DNA of 42,234 nucleotides, taken from positions 1-42,234 of the forward strand of contig JAFGRB010000328.1 of assembly GCA_016935365.1 (NCBI GenBank), written 5' to 3'. The notes under the pieces are model-generated. The model was given only the letters and a program-made list of their open reading frames with translations, ran no database searches and was not told where the DNA came from. The DNA comes from Deltaproteobacteria bacterium. GTDB taxonomy: Bacteria > Myxococcota > B64-G9. The position numbers and the translations under genes were made by a program. Positions 15,811-24,299 of this stretch are shown here, one piece after another (within the stretch, counting starts at the first letter, position 1; each line of letters starts with the position of its first letter).

Positions 15811-16577
15811 GGTCTTTCTCGCGAGAGCGAATCGATGATCGCGGGCAGTGCTGCGTAGTCGTCACAGATCGCATCGGCCCGTGTCGCGTCGCTGCCGCGA
15901 TCCTTGCAGGCGGTCAGGAGGATGCTGCGGGCGCCCGCCGCCCTGGGGCCCGCGATGTCGTTGGCTTCTCGGTCGCCGACGTGGACGAGCTGCTCGATCT
16001 CGCAGCCGGCCAGCTCGGCCGCCCGGTGAAAGAGCTCCGGAGCGGGCTTCGAGGCGCCCACCTCGTCGGAGAAGACGAAGCCCGAGAAGCGCTCGGCGAG
16101 CCCGTATGCCGCCAGCAGCTTTCTGAGCGCCCAGCCGGGTGAGAAGATGGCGTCCGAGATCACCACCAGGCGGTACTTCCCGGCGAGCACGCCGATGGCA
16201 TCCGCCGCACCGGGCACCAGGTCGGGCCTGGGGTCGAGCTCCATCTCCTCGTGGGCCCTGGCCAGCCCGGCGAGCTCTCCCTCGGGCAGGCTGCGGCCCA
16301 GGCCGGCGAGCAGCACACCCAGGCGCTCGGCCACGCTCCAGGTGACGTGCTGGACGTGCCAGACGTGCCGGAAGGCCGCATCGGTCACGTCATAGGCGCA
16401 GTCCACCACCGCCCGCTCGATGGGTCCAGAGCGCAGCAGGGCCTCGTGAACCAGCTCGCGGCGGGCCTGCGGCTTGGGGGGGAGCCCGGCCGCAGTGCGC
16501 TTGGGCTCGTCCGAGTCGTCTGCGAAGACCGTGTCCCAGAGATCGAAAGAGACAGCTCGAACACGCTTGGGATCCAT
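15807..16577 (-). CDS. HAD-superfamily hydrolase
   Basis: A 256-residue haloacid-dehalogenase-type hydrolase. Motif I is SFDLWDTVF, motif II is VVISDAIF, the motif III lysine is in SKPAPELF, and motif IV is VHVGDREANDIAG. The helical cap lies between motifs I and II. Likely a small-molecule phosphatase; the substrate is unknown. It sits between the alcohol dehydrogenase gene (15-bp gap) and the amidotransferase gene (4-bp overlap). The leader before DLWDT suggests a cytosolic enzyme. Confidence 0.88.
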   Translation of the reverse strand: MDPKRVRAVSFDLWDTVFADDSDEPKRTAAGLPPKPQARRELVHEALLRSGPIERAVVDCAYDVTDAAFRHVWHVQHVTWSVAERLGVLLAGLGRSLPEGELAGLARAHEEMELDPRPDLVPGAADAIGVLAGKYRLVVISDAIFSPGWALRKLLAAYGLAERFSGFVFSDEVGASKPAPELFHRAAELAGCEIEQLVHVGDREANDIAGPRAAGARSILLTACKDRGSDATRADAICDDYAALPAIIDSLSRERP

Positions 16578-16593
16578 CGAGCCTCCGGCCGCC

Positions 16594-17733
16594 TCACAGG
16601 GCGGCCTCGAACAGGGCCTTCATGTCGGAGGCGCTGCAGGTCCGCGGGTTGCAGCCGTGGCAGCCGTCCTGCATGGCCTTGTCGACCAGCTGCTCGATCT
16701 GCGCCGACTGCACGCCGGCCTGGCCGAGCCGGGCGGGCAAGCCGATTCGCTGCAAGAGCGCCTCGACGGCCGCAGCCGCGCCCTCGGGCGAATGGTCGTC
16801 TGCACCCAGGGCACGGGCGATCTCGACGATCCGCTCCGGCACGCTGGCCGCGTTGAAGCGCAAGGCGTGCGGCATCATGATGGCGTTCGCCAGCCCGTGC
16901 GACAGCCCGCTGACCGAGGAGAGCGGATGGGCCAGCGAGTGGATCACGCCCAGACCTTTCTGGAAAGCCACCGCGCCCATGGTCGAGGCCATCATCATCT
17001 CGGCTCGGGCTGCAGCGTCTCTCCCGTTCGCCACGGCCTTAGGCAAGTTCCCGGCCACCATGGCGACGCCGGCCAGCGCGATGGCGTCCGCCATCGGGTG
17101 ATAGCCGCGCGCCAGGTAGGCCTCGAGGTTGTGCGACAGGGCGTCCATGCCGGTCTCGGCCGTGATCCGTGGCGGCAGCCCGTAGGTCAGCTCGGGATCG
17201 CAGATCGCCGCGGACGGCATGAATCGCGGGGAGAAGATCACGACCTTGCGATCCGCGGCCGCCACGGAAATGACCGCCGAGCGAGAGACCTCGGAGCCGG
17301 TGCCGGACGTCGTGGGCACGGCGACGAGCGGGGGCAGCGGGCCGGTGATCAGGGCATCGCCGCCGGCCAGGTCGTCGTACTTCTCCAGGGGCTCGGCGTG
17401 GTGGATGCGGAGCTGGATCGCCTTGCCGGCGTCCATGGGGCTGCCGCCCCCGACGGCTGCGATCCCGTCGGCGCCGTGGGCGCGAAATGCCTCGGCGCCG
17501 GCCTCCACCTGCCCATCGCTCGGGTTGGGCGCCACGTCGGAAAAGAGCCCCGACTCCAGCCCGGCATCGCGCAGCACGGCCTGTACGCGCTCGGGGATGC
17601 CGGTCGCCAGCAGGCCCGCCTCGGTTACGACCAGCGGGCGCTTGCAGCCCAGGGCGAGGAGCTCGGCGGGCAAGTCGGCCAGCACGCCGGGACCGAAGAG
17701 AATCCGGGTCGGGAAGTTGAATCGGGTCTTCAT
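16594..17733 (-). CDS. Iron-containing alcohol dehydrogenase
   Basis: A 379-residue group III alcohol dehydrogenase (Fe-ADH, similar to FucO/YqhD/AdhB-type enzymes). The N-terminal dinucleotide domain has VGGGSPMDAGKAI. Metal ligands are visible as the Asp and His of TGMDALSHN and the His residues of IHSLAHPLSSVSGLSHG. It oxidises or reduces alcohols and aldehydes with NAD(P)H. The start is ATG 17733, preceded by GGAGGTG; the open frame upstream of this lacks family homology. A TGCTATGCT extended -10 lies just upstream. It heads an operon with the HAD, amidotransferase and 168-residue genes. Confidence 0.93.
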   Translation of the reverse strand: MKTRFNFPTRILFGPGVLADLPAELLALGCKRPLVVTEAGLLATGIPERVQAVLRDAGLESGLFSDVAPNPSDGQVEAGAEAFRAHGADGIAAVGGGSPMDAGKAIQLRIHHAEPLEKYDDLAGGDALITGPLPPLVAVPTTSGTGSEVSRSAVISVAAADRKVVIFSPRFMPSAAICDPELTYGLPPRITAETGMDALSHNLEAYLARGYHPMADAIALAGVAMVAGNLPKAVANGRDAAARAEMMMASTMGAVAFQKGLGVIHSLAHPLSSVSGLSHGLANAIMMPHALRFNAASVPERIVEIARALGADDHSPEGAAAAVEALLQRIGLPARLGQAGVQSAQIEQLVDKAMQDGCHGCNPRTCSASDMKALFEAAL

Positions 17734-17768
17734 GGTGCACCTCCAGTGGGGGCAGAAGGATGGAGGCC

Positions 17769-17777
17769 AGCATAGCA
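17769..17777 (-). promoter_or_regulatory. Possible extended -10 for the alcohol dehydrogenase operon
   Basis: The minus strand reads TGCTATGCT, an extended -10 (TGnTATGCT), about 36 bp before the ATG. No convincing -35 hexamer is present, which is acceptable for extended -10 promoters. Confidence 0.35.
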
Positions 17778-17808
17778 GAAGTCTCGGAAATGGGAAGCAG
17801 GAGCCTGT

Positions 17809-17837
17809 TTGACGGACGGGGAGCGTTGTGCTAGGAC
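17809..17837 (+). promoter_or_regulatory. Possible sigma-70 promoter for pheST
   Basis: TTGACG and TAGGAC are separated by 17 bp. The -35 matches five of six positions and the -10 three. The predicted start near 17844 leaves a short leader holding the GAGAGGTGG ribosome-binding site. No leader peptide rich in Phe and no T-box is seen. Confidence 0.35.
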
Positions 17838-17858
17838 GGCCGCTTGAGAGGTGGACGG

Positions 17859-19403
17859 ATGAATCCCGAAGAGATCGCCAGGACATTGCATCCGCTTGAA
17901 ATCCGCGTGCTGCAGGCCCTCGGAGAGCAGACCCGGCTCGATGACGCGAGCTTCGAGGCCGAGGGCATCGACGCGGCTCGGCTGCGCACGGTGATCGAGT
18001 GGCAGCTCGCCAAGGGCTGCATGCGCCAGGTGCTCTCCCGAGAGAAGCACTTCGTCTCGCTGACCGAGCTGGGTCTGAGCTACGTGGACGGCACGCCCGA
18101 GTTGAGGCTGATCCGCCGCTTGCGAGAAGGCGCGCTGCCGGTGGCCGAGCTGATGCGGACCGAGGGTCTGGATCCCAAGGAGGCGGGTACAGCCCTGGGA
18201 TCGCTCAAGAAGGCCGGGGTCGTGCAGGCCGGAGCCGAGAAGGAGCTGCGCCTGGCCGACGATGCGGATAAGGAGCCGTTCGTGGCGCTCGGGCGGCTCA
18301 TCCGTCGCGTCGCGGACGAGCAGCGCCTGGACATGGACTCGCTCGACCCGGCCGATGCGGCCCGGGTGGAGGCTGGTAGCCGCAAGCGGGGCAAGGCCAA
18401 GGGCGTCTTTCGGATCGACATCCAGACGACCCGGACGCTCGAGCTGACCGAGCTCGGCCAGCAGGTCAAACAGGCAGCCCTGCGCTCCGGCCGCAGCGGC
18501 GACGAGATCAACCAGCTCACCCCCGCGATGCTGGCCGATGGCAGCTGGCGGGGCAAGACCTTCCGGCCTTACAACCTTGCCATCCGGCCCTCGCGGGTGG
18601 CGGGTCGGCGGCATCCCTACCGGGAGTTCCTGGACTACGTGCGGCGCAAGCTCTGCAGCCTGGGCTTCGCCGAGATGCGGGGCGAGCTCGTGGAGAGCGA
18701 GTTTTGGAACATGGACGCGCTCTTCATGCCCCAGTTCCATTCGGCGCGGCAGATCCACGACGTCTACTTCGTCAAGGATCCGGCGAAGGCCGATCAGCTG
18801 GACGAGCCCTTCGCGTCCCGGGTGGCGGCGGTACACACGGACGGCGGCGAGACGGGCAGCCGCGGCTGGGGCTATGCGTTCGACCGCGAGCGGAGCCGGC
18901 GGCTCGTGCTTCGCAGCCAGGGCACGGTGCTCTCGGCCCGTTGGCTTCACCAGGCCGAGGTGCCGGGCAAGTACTTCGCCATCGCGCGCTGCTTTCGCTA
19001 CGACCAGGTCGATGCCACGCACGCACCGGATTTCTACCAGTGCGAGGGGATCGTGCTCGGCGAGTCGATCGACTTCGTGACGCTGCTGGGCTTGCTGAAG
19101 CTCTTTGCCCAGGAGGTGGCCAAGGCCGAGGAGATTCACTTCGCGCCGGCCTACTTTCCGTTCACCGAGCCTTCGGTCGAGATCCATATGAAGCATCCCA
19201 GGCTGGGCTGGACCGAGCTGGGCGGGGCGGGCATCTTCCGGCCCGAGGTGACCTGGCCGCAAGGCGTCGAGGTGCCGGTCATCGCCTGGGGACTGGGCCT
19301 GGACCGCATGGCCATGGTGGCCATGGGGATCGACGACATCCGGGATTTGTTTTCCCCGGATCTCGGCAAGGTCCGCGCTACCCGCATCCGCATGAAGGAC
19401 TGA
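17859..19403 (+). CDS. pheS: Phenylalanyl-tRNA synthetase alpha subunit, archaeal/eukaryal type
   Basis: A 514-residue PheRS alpha chain that charges tRNA-Phe. Bacterial PheS is about 340 residues; this has the longer archaeal/eukaryal form, with about 200 N-terminal residues of winged-helix-like domains before the class II catalytic core. Core blocks are HPYREFLDYVRRKL, VESEFWNMDALFMPQFH, AIARCFRYDQVDATHAPDF, FTEPSVEIHM and VIAWGLGLDRMAM...GIDDIRDLF. VESxFWNxDALF and IAWGLxLxR are characteristic of the archaeal/eukaryal branch. The start at 17859 has GAGAGGTGG in front; the open frame begins at a TTG at 17844 that overlaps this site. pheT follows after 4 bp. Confidence 0.95.
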   Translation: MNPEEIARTLHPLEIRVLQALGEQTRLDDASFEAEGIDAARLRTVIEWQLAKGCMRQVLSREKHFVSLTELGLSYVDGTPELRLIRRLREGALPVAELMRTEGLDPKEAGTALGSLKKAGVVQAGAEKELRLADDADKEPFVALGRLIRRVADEQRLDMDSLDPADAARVEAGSRKRGKAKGVFRIDIQTTRTLELTELGQQVKQAALRSGRSGDEINQLTPAMLADGSWRGKTFRPYNLAIRPSRVAGRRHPYREFLDYVRRKLCSLGFAEMRGELVESEFWNMDALFMPQFHSARQIHDVYFVKDPAKADQLDEPFASRVAAVHTDGGETGSRGWGYAFDRERSRRLVLRSQGTVLSARWLHQAEVPGKYFAIARCFRYDQVDATHAPDFYQCEGIVLGESIDFVTLLGLLKLFAQEVAKAEEIHFAPAYFPFTEPSVEIHMKHPRLGWTELGGAGIFRPEVTWPQGVEVPVIAWGLGLDRMAMVAMGIDDIRDLFSPDLGKVRATRIRMKD

Positions 19404-19407
19404 AGCC

Positions 19408-21084
19408 ATGCCGACCATCTCGATAGACCCGTTCGATTTTCAGGATTTGCTCGGCTTCAAGATCGACGAGCAGGCGCTGGCCGATCAGCTCGATCTCGTC
19501 AAGGGCGAGTTCAAGGGGCAGGATCCGGACGGGTTGTGGCGGGTGGAGCTCAGCGACACGAACCGCCCGGACCTCTGGTCCGCCGAGGGCATCGCCCGCC
19601 AGCTGCGCGCATCGCGGGGGCGCCTGCGGGACTACCCCTTTTTCGAAGGGCAGCCGGCAGGTGAGATTCTCGTCGATGGCGCCATGCGCGAGATTCGGCC
19701 TTACGTGGCGGCCTTCTTGGTGCGGGGGATCGAGGTGACCGACCGCGGTCTGATCCAGCTCATCCAGACCCAGGAGAAGCTGGCCGAGAGCTACGGATCC
19801 CGCCGCCGGGACGTGGCCATCGGAGTCTACAACGTACAGCGGATCCACATGCCGGTGAGCTACAAGTCCGTGGAGCCGACCGCTCACAGCTACATCCCGC
19901 TGGGCTTCGACGAGCCCATGACCCTGGCCGAGATCCTCGAGCGCCACCCCAAGGGCATCGAGTATCGCTCTATCCTGGAAGGCCTCGACCGCTTGCCTTT
20001 GCTCATCGATCGCGCGGGCTTGACCTTGTCGATGCCGCCGATCATCAACTCCAGGGAGCTCGGCGAGGTCGTGCCCGGAGACTCCGATCTCTTCGTCGAG
20101 GCCACCGGCCACGATCTGGCCAAGGTCGTCCTCGCGTTGAACATCATGGCCTGCGATCTGGCCGATCGAGGGGGGCGCATTGAGCGGGTGCGGACCGTGT
20201 ATCCATACAGCACACCGTTCGGCAGCCAGGTGGACGTGCCGCTGAGGCTTGACATGGGCCTTTCGATCCCGGTCAGCGAGTTCAGCCGCTTGCTGGGCGT
20301 GGAGGTGACGGCGGTCGAGGTGGACAACGTGCTCGAGTGCTACGGCTGCGACGTACGACGGGAGGGGGACTTGATCCTGGTCCAGCCGCCACCCACGCGC
20401 GCTGACTACCTGCACCCGGTGGATGTGATCGAAGACTTCGCCATCACCCGCGGATACGAGACCTTCGAGCCGCGCCTTCCGCGCGACTTCACGCCCGGCC
20501 GGCCCGCGGAGCTGAGCTTGCTGGAGGACAAGGTCCGGGACTCGATGATCGGGATGGGCTACGAGGAGATCATCTCCAACATCCTGCTGGCCCGGGAGCA
20601 GATCCGCGATCGAATGTGCATCGATCCCGGCCAGGCGGCGGTCGAGGTCGACAACGTGATGAACGCGAACTACGCCGTGCTGCGCGACTCGCTGCTGCCG
20701 TGCTTGCTGCGGGTGGAGTCGAGCTCGGCCGGCGCAGCCTATCCTCACAGGCTCTTCGAGGCGGGCGAGGTGGCCCTGTTCGATCGCGGCGCATCGCACG
20801 GATCCCGCACCCGGCTCCACCTGGCGGCGCTGCTGGCCTGGGGAGAGGTCACGGTGTCGGAAGCCCACGCCGATCTGGACTTCTTGCTGAGCACGCTGGG
20901 GGTGGAATGGGAGCTCGAGGAGGCGAGCCATCCGACTTTCCTGTCGGGGCGTGCGGCCGAGGTGCGCCTCGCCGGATCGAGCCGTCCGATCGGATGGCTC
21001 GGAGAGATCCATCCCGAGGTGCTCGAGCGATGGGAGATCGGCGTACCGGTCGCGGGCTTCGAGATCGAGCTCGATGCGCTGTGA
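19408..21084 (+). CDS. pheT: Phenylalanyl-tRNA synthetase beta subunit, archaeal/eukaryal type
   Basis: A 558-residue PheRS beta chain, close to the archaeal length of about 550 and far from the roughly 800 of bacterial PheT. There is no N-terminal tRNA-binding (EMAP-like) domain and no C-terminal anticodon-binding FDX domain, both standard in bacteria. The B3/B4 editing region is covered by the first 300 residues (INSRELGEVVPGDSDLFVEATGHD). The C-terminal core has SxxGMGYEEIISNILL and GEIHPEVLERWEI. It starts 4 bp after pheS with a nearby purine-rich ribosome-binding site. It forms the alpha2-beta2 enzyme with PheS and removes mischarged Tyr. Confidence 0.94.
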   Translation: MPTISIDPFDFQDLLGFKIDEQALADQLDLVKGEFKGQDPDGLWRVELSDTNRPDLWSAEGIARQLRASRGRLRDYPFFEGQPAGEILVDGAMREIRPYVAAFLVRGIEVTDRGLIQLIQTQEKLAESYGSRRRDVAIGVYNVQRIHMPVSYKSVEPTAHSYIPLGFDEPMTLAEILERHPKGIEYRSILEGLDRLPLLIDRAGLTLSMPPIINSRELGEVVPGDSDLFVEATGHDLAKVVLALNIMACDLADRGGRIERVRTVYPYSTPFGSQVDVPLRLDMGLSIPVSEFSRLLGVEVTAVEVDNVLECYGCDVRREGDLILVQPPPTRADYLHPVDVIEDFAITRGYETFEPRLPRDFTPGRPAELSLLEDKVRDSMIGMGYEEIISNILLAREQIRDRMCIDPGQAAVEVDNVMNANYAVLRDSLLPCLLRVESSSAGAAYPHRLFEAGEVALFDRGASHGSRTRLHLAALLAWGEVTVSEAHADLDFLLSTLGVEWELEEASHPTFLSGRAAEVRLAGSSRPIGWLGEIHPEVLERWEIGVPVAGFEIELDAL

Positions 21085-21102
21085 GCGATCGCGCGGGAAG
21101 AA

Positions 21103-23526
21103 ATGGGCAATTGGTCGGATACCGGACCGCTCGAGGCCGTGGTCCAGGCGCGCTTTCCTGGCCAGGCCATCCAGTACGAGGCGGGCGCGCTCGATCGCGA
21201 GCTGCGGCATGCGCGTCCGAGCTGGAGCGCGCTGCAGCTGGGCATCGAGTCTTTCTTCTCCCACTATCCAGCCTTGCTGCTGGACTCCCCCCAGGCCTTG
21301 CAGGCGCTGGGGCAGGGCTGTCTCGGAGGTCTGGAGCGGGCGCCCTCGGGTGCGTTGCGAGCCCGCTTCAGTCGCTTGCTGGTCGGGCTGCTGGATGCCG
21401 TCGCGGCCGAGGTGGAGCGACAGGGTTCTGACAAGGTGCCCGCCGAGGTGCCCGGGATCATGGCGGGCTGGCTCTCGGGGCTGAGGCCGCCCGAGCGGGG
21501 TGCCTGGGCCGAGATGGACGCGCTCGTGCCCGATCTCGTCAGCGCGGCCAAGAGAGTCCTCATGGTGGCGGACGAGGGTCGTCCACCCGCAATCTGGTTC
21601 GACCTGCTGAAGGCTCAGACCCGGCTGCTGCTCGCGGTGACGCGCTGGCGCGTCTCGGGCGAGCCCGCATACGACGGGTGCTGGGATGTCGAGCACCCAG
21701 AGCTCGTCACCGGCGACCTTTCGCTTCTGCGCCAGGAGCGGATCTCGGCAGACCTGCGCTGGTTGGACGAGCTCGCGGAGGAGCTGGAAAGCGAACAGAC
21801 CTGCTCCGCGGTGGACGTCTTTCTCAAGCTGGCGAGCGACCAGCGCCGGGAGGAGCGCGAGACTGCCTGGCGAGGCTGGTTCGACGAGATGGCCCGCAGA
21901 TCGGATGCGGGCGAGCTCAGCGCTTCGGCGCTCGAGCTGCTCTGCAAGGCGCTGGCCGGCTGGATCGAGCAAGTCGAGGATCGGCGCTTCCTCGCCATCC
22001 TGGCATCGGCCCTGCGCCGCAGTGCTCCGCGGGTCCTGGACGCGGTAGGCCGCCCTGGGCTCGGCGTGGCGCTGGAGTCCCTCGGCCGGGCCGTGGCGGC
22101 CAGGCTGGCGGTCGAGGCCGGTGGCGGACAGGAAGTCGAAGCGCTCGAGGACTTGCGCCAGGTGGCGTGCGATCTCGTCGAGAGGCGGATGGGCTGCGAG
22201 GAGGCGGAGGCGCGTCGCGAGGCGCTCGAGCTGGGCTTGCATCTGGCGTGCGGCCCGGTGGTGGGCCAGCCGCTGGACCGGCGAGACCTGGCCTGGCGGA
22301 TCGACATGGCGCGTCGCTTCCCGGAGGCGGCCGAGCCCTACCTGGCTTCCCTGGTGGCGGCCTTCGGGCTGGAGGCGCTGCGGCCCGAGCGCTGCCTGGC
22401 CGAGCCCCTCTCGGCTCTCTTGGATGCCTCGTGGCCCGAGGACGCGATCTGCCTGGTGCGGGCCGTGCTGCGCAGCGCGCCCTGGTCACCGCTCTCGATC
22501 TCCGGCCCCACGATTCGCGCCTGCATGTCGAGCCTGGCGCAGCAGCGGCTCGGCGCTCGGACGTACCTCCACGACCTCGCCGAGCGGCTCCAGACCCGAT
22601 CCGGCCGGGAGGATCTGGTCGATGTCGAGCGCGTGCTGCGCTTCTGGCAGATGGGTGACATCTCTGCGCTGGACGGTCTGGCGAGCTCGGACAGCCTGGC
22701 CAGCTTGCCTGCCCTGTCTGGCCGGCACGAGCAGCTCGGCCGGATCCTGGAGAACCTCTCGCGACATGCGCCTGGCGAGGCGAGCGAGCAGCGCGGCCAG
22801 GGGCGCGTGCGCTGGTTGGCCAGGCTTCCGGAGACTTACTACGGCCTGGATGAGATCCGGAAGATCGCCGGCTTCGAAGGCCTGGAGGAGGAGGCCGTTC
22901 GCTGGCTCGTCGACCTGCTGTGCATCTATCGCATCCTGGTCAGGCGACACGATCCGGACCGCAGCCCGCTCGGCGATCTGTCGGCGGAGGAGCTGGAGAC
23001 GCGCGCCGATCTGCTGCTCTCCCAGCGTCGGCAAACCGCCGTAGCCCTGTTTGCGGGCAACCAGACCGCGGAGGCACGTCTCGATGTCTTTTTACAGGAC
23101 ATGGAGCGAGCGGCCGAGCAAGAGAGCATACTCGACGAGCTGGCCAGGCGCGAGACGGTCGGAGACGCGGCGCTGTTCGAGCGCCTGCTGGCCCTGGCCC
23201 GCCTGAGCGGCCTGCGCTCGACGAACGCTGGCGCGGCGGACAGCGGGAGCCTGGCGGAGCGCGCCCGGCATGTCTCGACAGAGATCGACGCGCACGAGCT
23301 GCGGCTCCGGGCCTCGCTCGCCCCCCGCGTGATCGAGTCGGCTCGTCGGCTGAGACACAACCCCCTCAGCGAGCCGGCACCGGCCGCGCGCACCTTTCTG
23401 TCTGGCAGCGCTGCGCTCGAGCTGGAGGCCCTGGCCGAGGGGCTTGCGGACCTGCTGGTCGACGACATGCTGAGCGCAGACGGGCTGGCTCGGCTGCGCG
23501 AGCTCGCAACGCGTCTACGGGGCTGA
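21103..23526 (+). CDS. Large helical protein of unknown function
   Basis: An 807-residue protein, almost wholly alpha-helical and rich in Ala, Leu, Arg and Glu, with no signal peptide or transmembrane helix. It may be an armadillo/HEAT-like or other helical-repeat scaffold. The middle (about 580-680) contains ETYYGLDEIRKIAGFEGLEEEAVRWLVDLL, which looks like a degenerate helix-turn-helix. No enzyme motif was found. It starts 18 bp after pheT with GGGAAGAA in front, so it may be co-transcribed. Its 3' end converges on the next gene with 4 bp between stops. Function unknown. Confidence 0.8.
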   Translation: MGNWSDTGPLEAVVQARFPGQAIQYEAGALDRELRHARPSWSALQLGIESFFSHYPALLLDSPQALQALGQGCLGGLERAPSGALRARFSRLLVGLLDAVAAEVERQGSDKVPAEVPGIMAGWLSGLRPPERGAWAEMDALVPDLVSAAKRVLMVADEGRPPAIWFDLLKAQTRLLLAVTRWRVSGEPAYDGCWDVEHPELVTGDLSLLRQERISADLRWLDELAEELESEQTCSAVDVFLKLASDQRREERETAWRGWFDEMARRSDAGELSASALELLCKALAGWIEQVEDRRFLAILASALRRSAPRVLDAVGRPGLGVALESLGRAVAARLAVEAGGGQEVEALEDLRQVACDLVERRMGCEEAEARREALELGLHLACGPVVGQPLDRRDLAWRIDMARRFPEAAEPYLASLVAAFGLEALRPERCLAEPLSALLDASWPEDAICLVRAVLRSAPWSPLSISGPTIRACMSSLAQQRLGARTYLHDLAERLQTRSGREDLVDVERVLRFWQMGDISALDGLASSDSLASLPALSGRHEQLGRILENLSRHAPGEASEQRGQGRVRWLARLPETYYGLDEIRKIAGFEGLEEEAVRWLVDLLCIYRILVRRHDPDRSPLGDLSAEELETRADLLLSQRRQTAVALFAGNQTAEARLDVFLQDMERAAEQESILDELARRETVGDAALFERLLALARLSGLRSTNAGAADSGSLAERARHVSTEIDAHELRLRASLAPRVIESARRLRHNPLSEPAPAARTFLSGSAALELEALAEGLADLLVDDMLSADGLARLRELATRLRG

Positions 23527-23530
23527 CAGC

Positions 23531-24259
23531 TCACGGGGCCGGGCAGGACTGGGAGCAGATACCGGCACAGCAGTTGAAGTGGCCCAAGCATTCCGGCAGG
23601 CCCATGCCGCACTGGGCGTTGCAGGTGCCCTGGTCGCAGTGGGCGCCGGTTGGGCAGTCTGTGTCCTCGATGCAAGGGGGGTCGCAGATTCCGCCATCGC
23701 AGATGGCGCCGGTCGTGCAGTCCTCGTCCACGGTGCAAGTGTGTTGTGGTTGTGGGTAACACTCGAAGGACAGGCAGTAGGCGCCGCCCGCGCAGTGTTC
23801 GTCTTGACTGCAGAGCCAGAAGCAATCCTCCTCGTGGGTGGCCACATCGAGTCGGACCTTGGCCCCCCGGGCTGCCAGGATGTTGCCGATGGTGCCGCAC
23901 TCGTCCACATCGAAGCCGCCGTCCACGCTGACCTTGCTGGCGAGCTGGAGGATGTATGGATCGCCGTCCTCCTCGTTGGGCGGGATGTCGATCAGCAGGT
24001 ACTTCTTGCCGGAGTCTTCCTTGAGATTGTCCCAGGCCTCATCCATGTTCACGATGGGTGTCGCGGTATCGGAGCTGCGGCAGACCATGATCTGGATGTA
24101 CTCCGGCGGGTGCTCGGGATCGCTGAAACCGCGCAGATCGGAGTCTCCCGCCCGCGGAGAGATGATCCGGATGGAGAGCTGGGCCCGCTCCTCCGCCTCG
24201 CATCCGCTCGCGAGGGTAGCCACGAAGGCTGCCGTGAGATACAAGTGAATAGACCTCAT
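23531..24259 (-). CDS. Cysteine-rich lipoprotein with CxxDxDC repeats
   Basis: A 242-residue lipoprotein. The signal peptide ends LASGC. A domain of about 120 residues follows, then a C-terminal tail of repeated cysteine motifs (CTVDEDCTTGAICDGGICDPPCIEDTDCPTGAHC and so on, about 20 residues per unit). Such repeats are typical of myxobacterial surface lipoproteins and probably form disulfide-bonded EGF-like knots. The ATG at 24259 is chosen because the lipobox follows at the right distance; the frame continues upstream to 24448 without a signal. The gene is divergent from the HAD gene at 24300. Confidence 0.85.
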   Translation of the reverse strand: MRSIHLYLTAAFVATLASGCEAEERAQLSIRIISPRAGDSDLRGFSDPEHPPEYIQIMVCRSSDTATPIVNMDEAWDNLKEDSGKKYLLIDIPPNEEDGDPYILQLASKVSVDGGFDVDECGTIGNILAARGAKVRLDVATHEEDCFWLCSQDEHCAGGAYCLSFECYPQPQHTCTVDEDCTTGAICDGGICDPPCIEDTDCPTGAHCDQGTCNAQCGMGLPECLGHFNCCAGICSQSCPAP

Positions 24260-24266
24260 GCTTGCT

Positions 24267-24295
24267 AGCTTAGGCTCAGAGGACGAGGCGGTCAA
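24267..24295 (-). promoter_or_regulatory. Possible promoter giving a leaderless lipoprotein mRNA
   Basis: The minus strand reads TTGACC, a 17-bp spacer and TAAGCT. The start would be near 24260, essentially at the ATG of the 23531-24259 gene. If real, the mRNA would have no leader. The -10 is weak, so this is tentative. Confidence 0.3.
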
Positions 24296-24299
24296 GAGC

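Noticed and set aside
17809..17858. Phe attenuator or T-box before pheS
   Set aside because: The leader would be about 15 nt and contains no Phe-rich peptide, hairpin or T-box sequence.
17730..22242. Long open frames antisense to pheS, pheT and the 807-residue gene
   Set aside because: The plus-strand products are clear synthetase subunits with motifs; the antisense frames are GC-codon artefacts with no recognisable domain.
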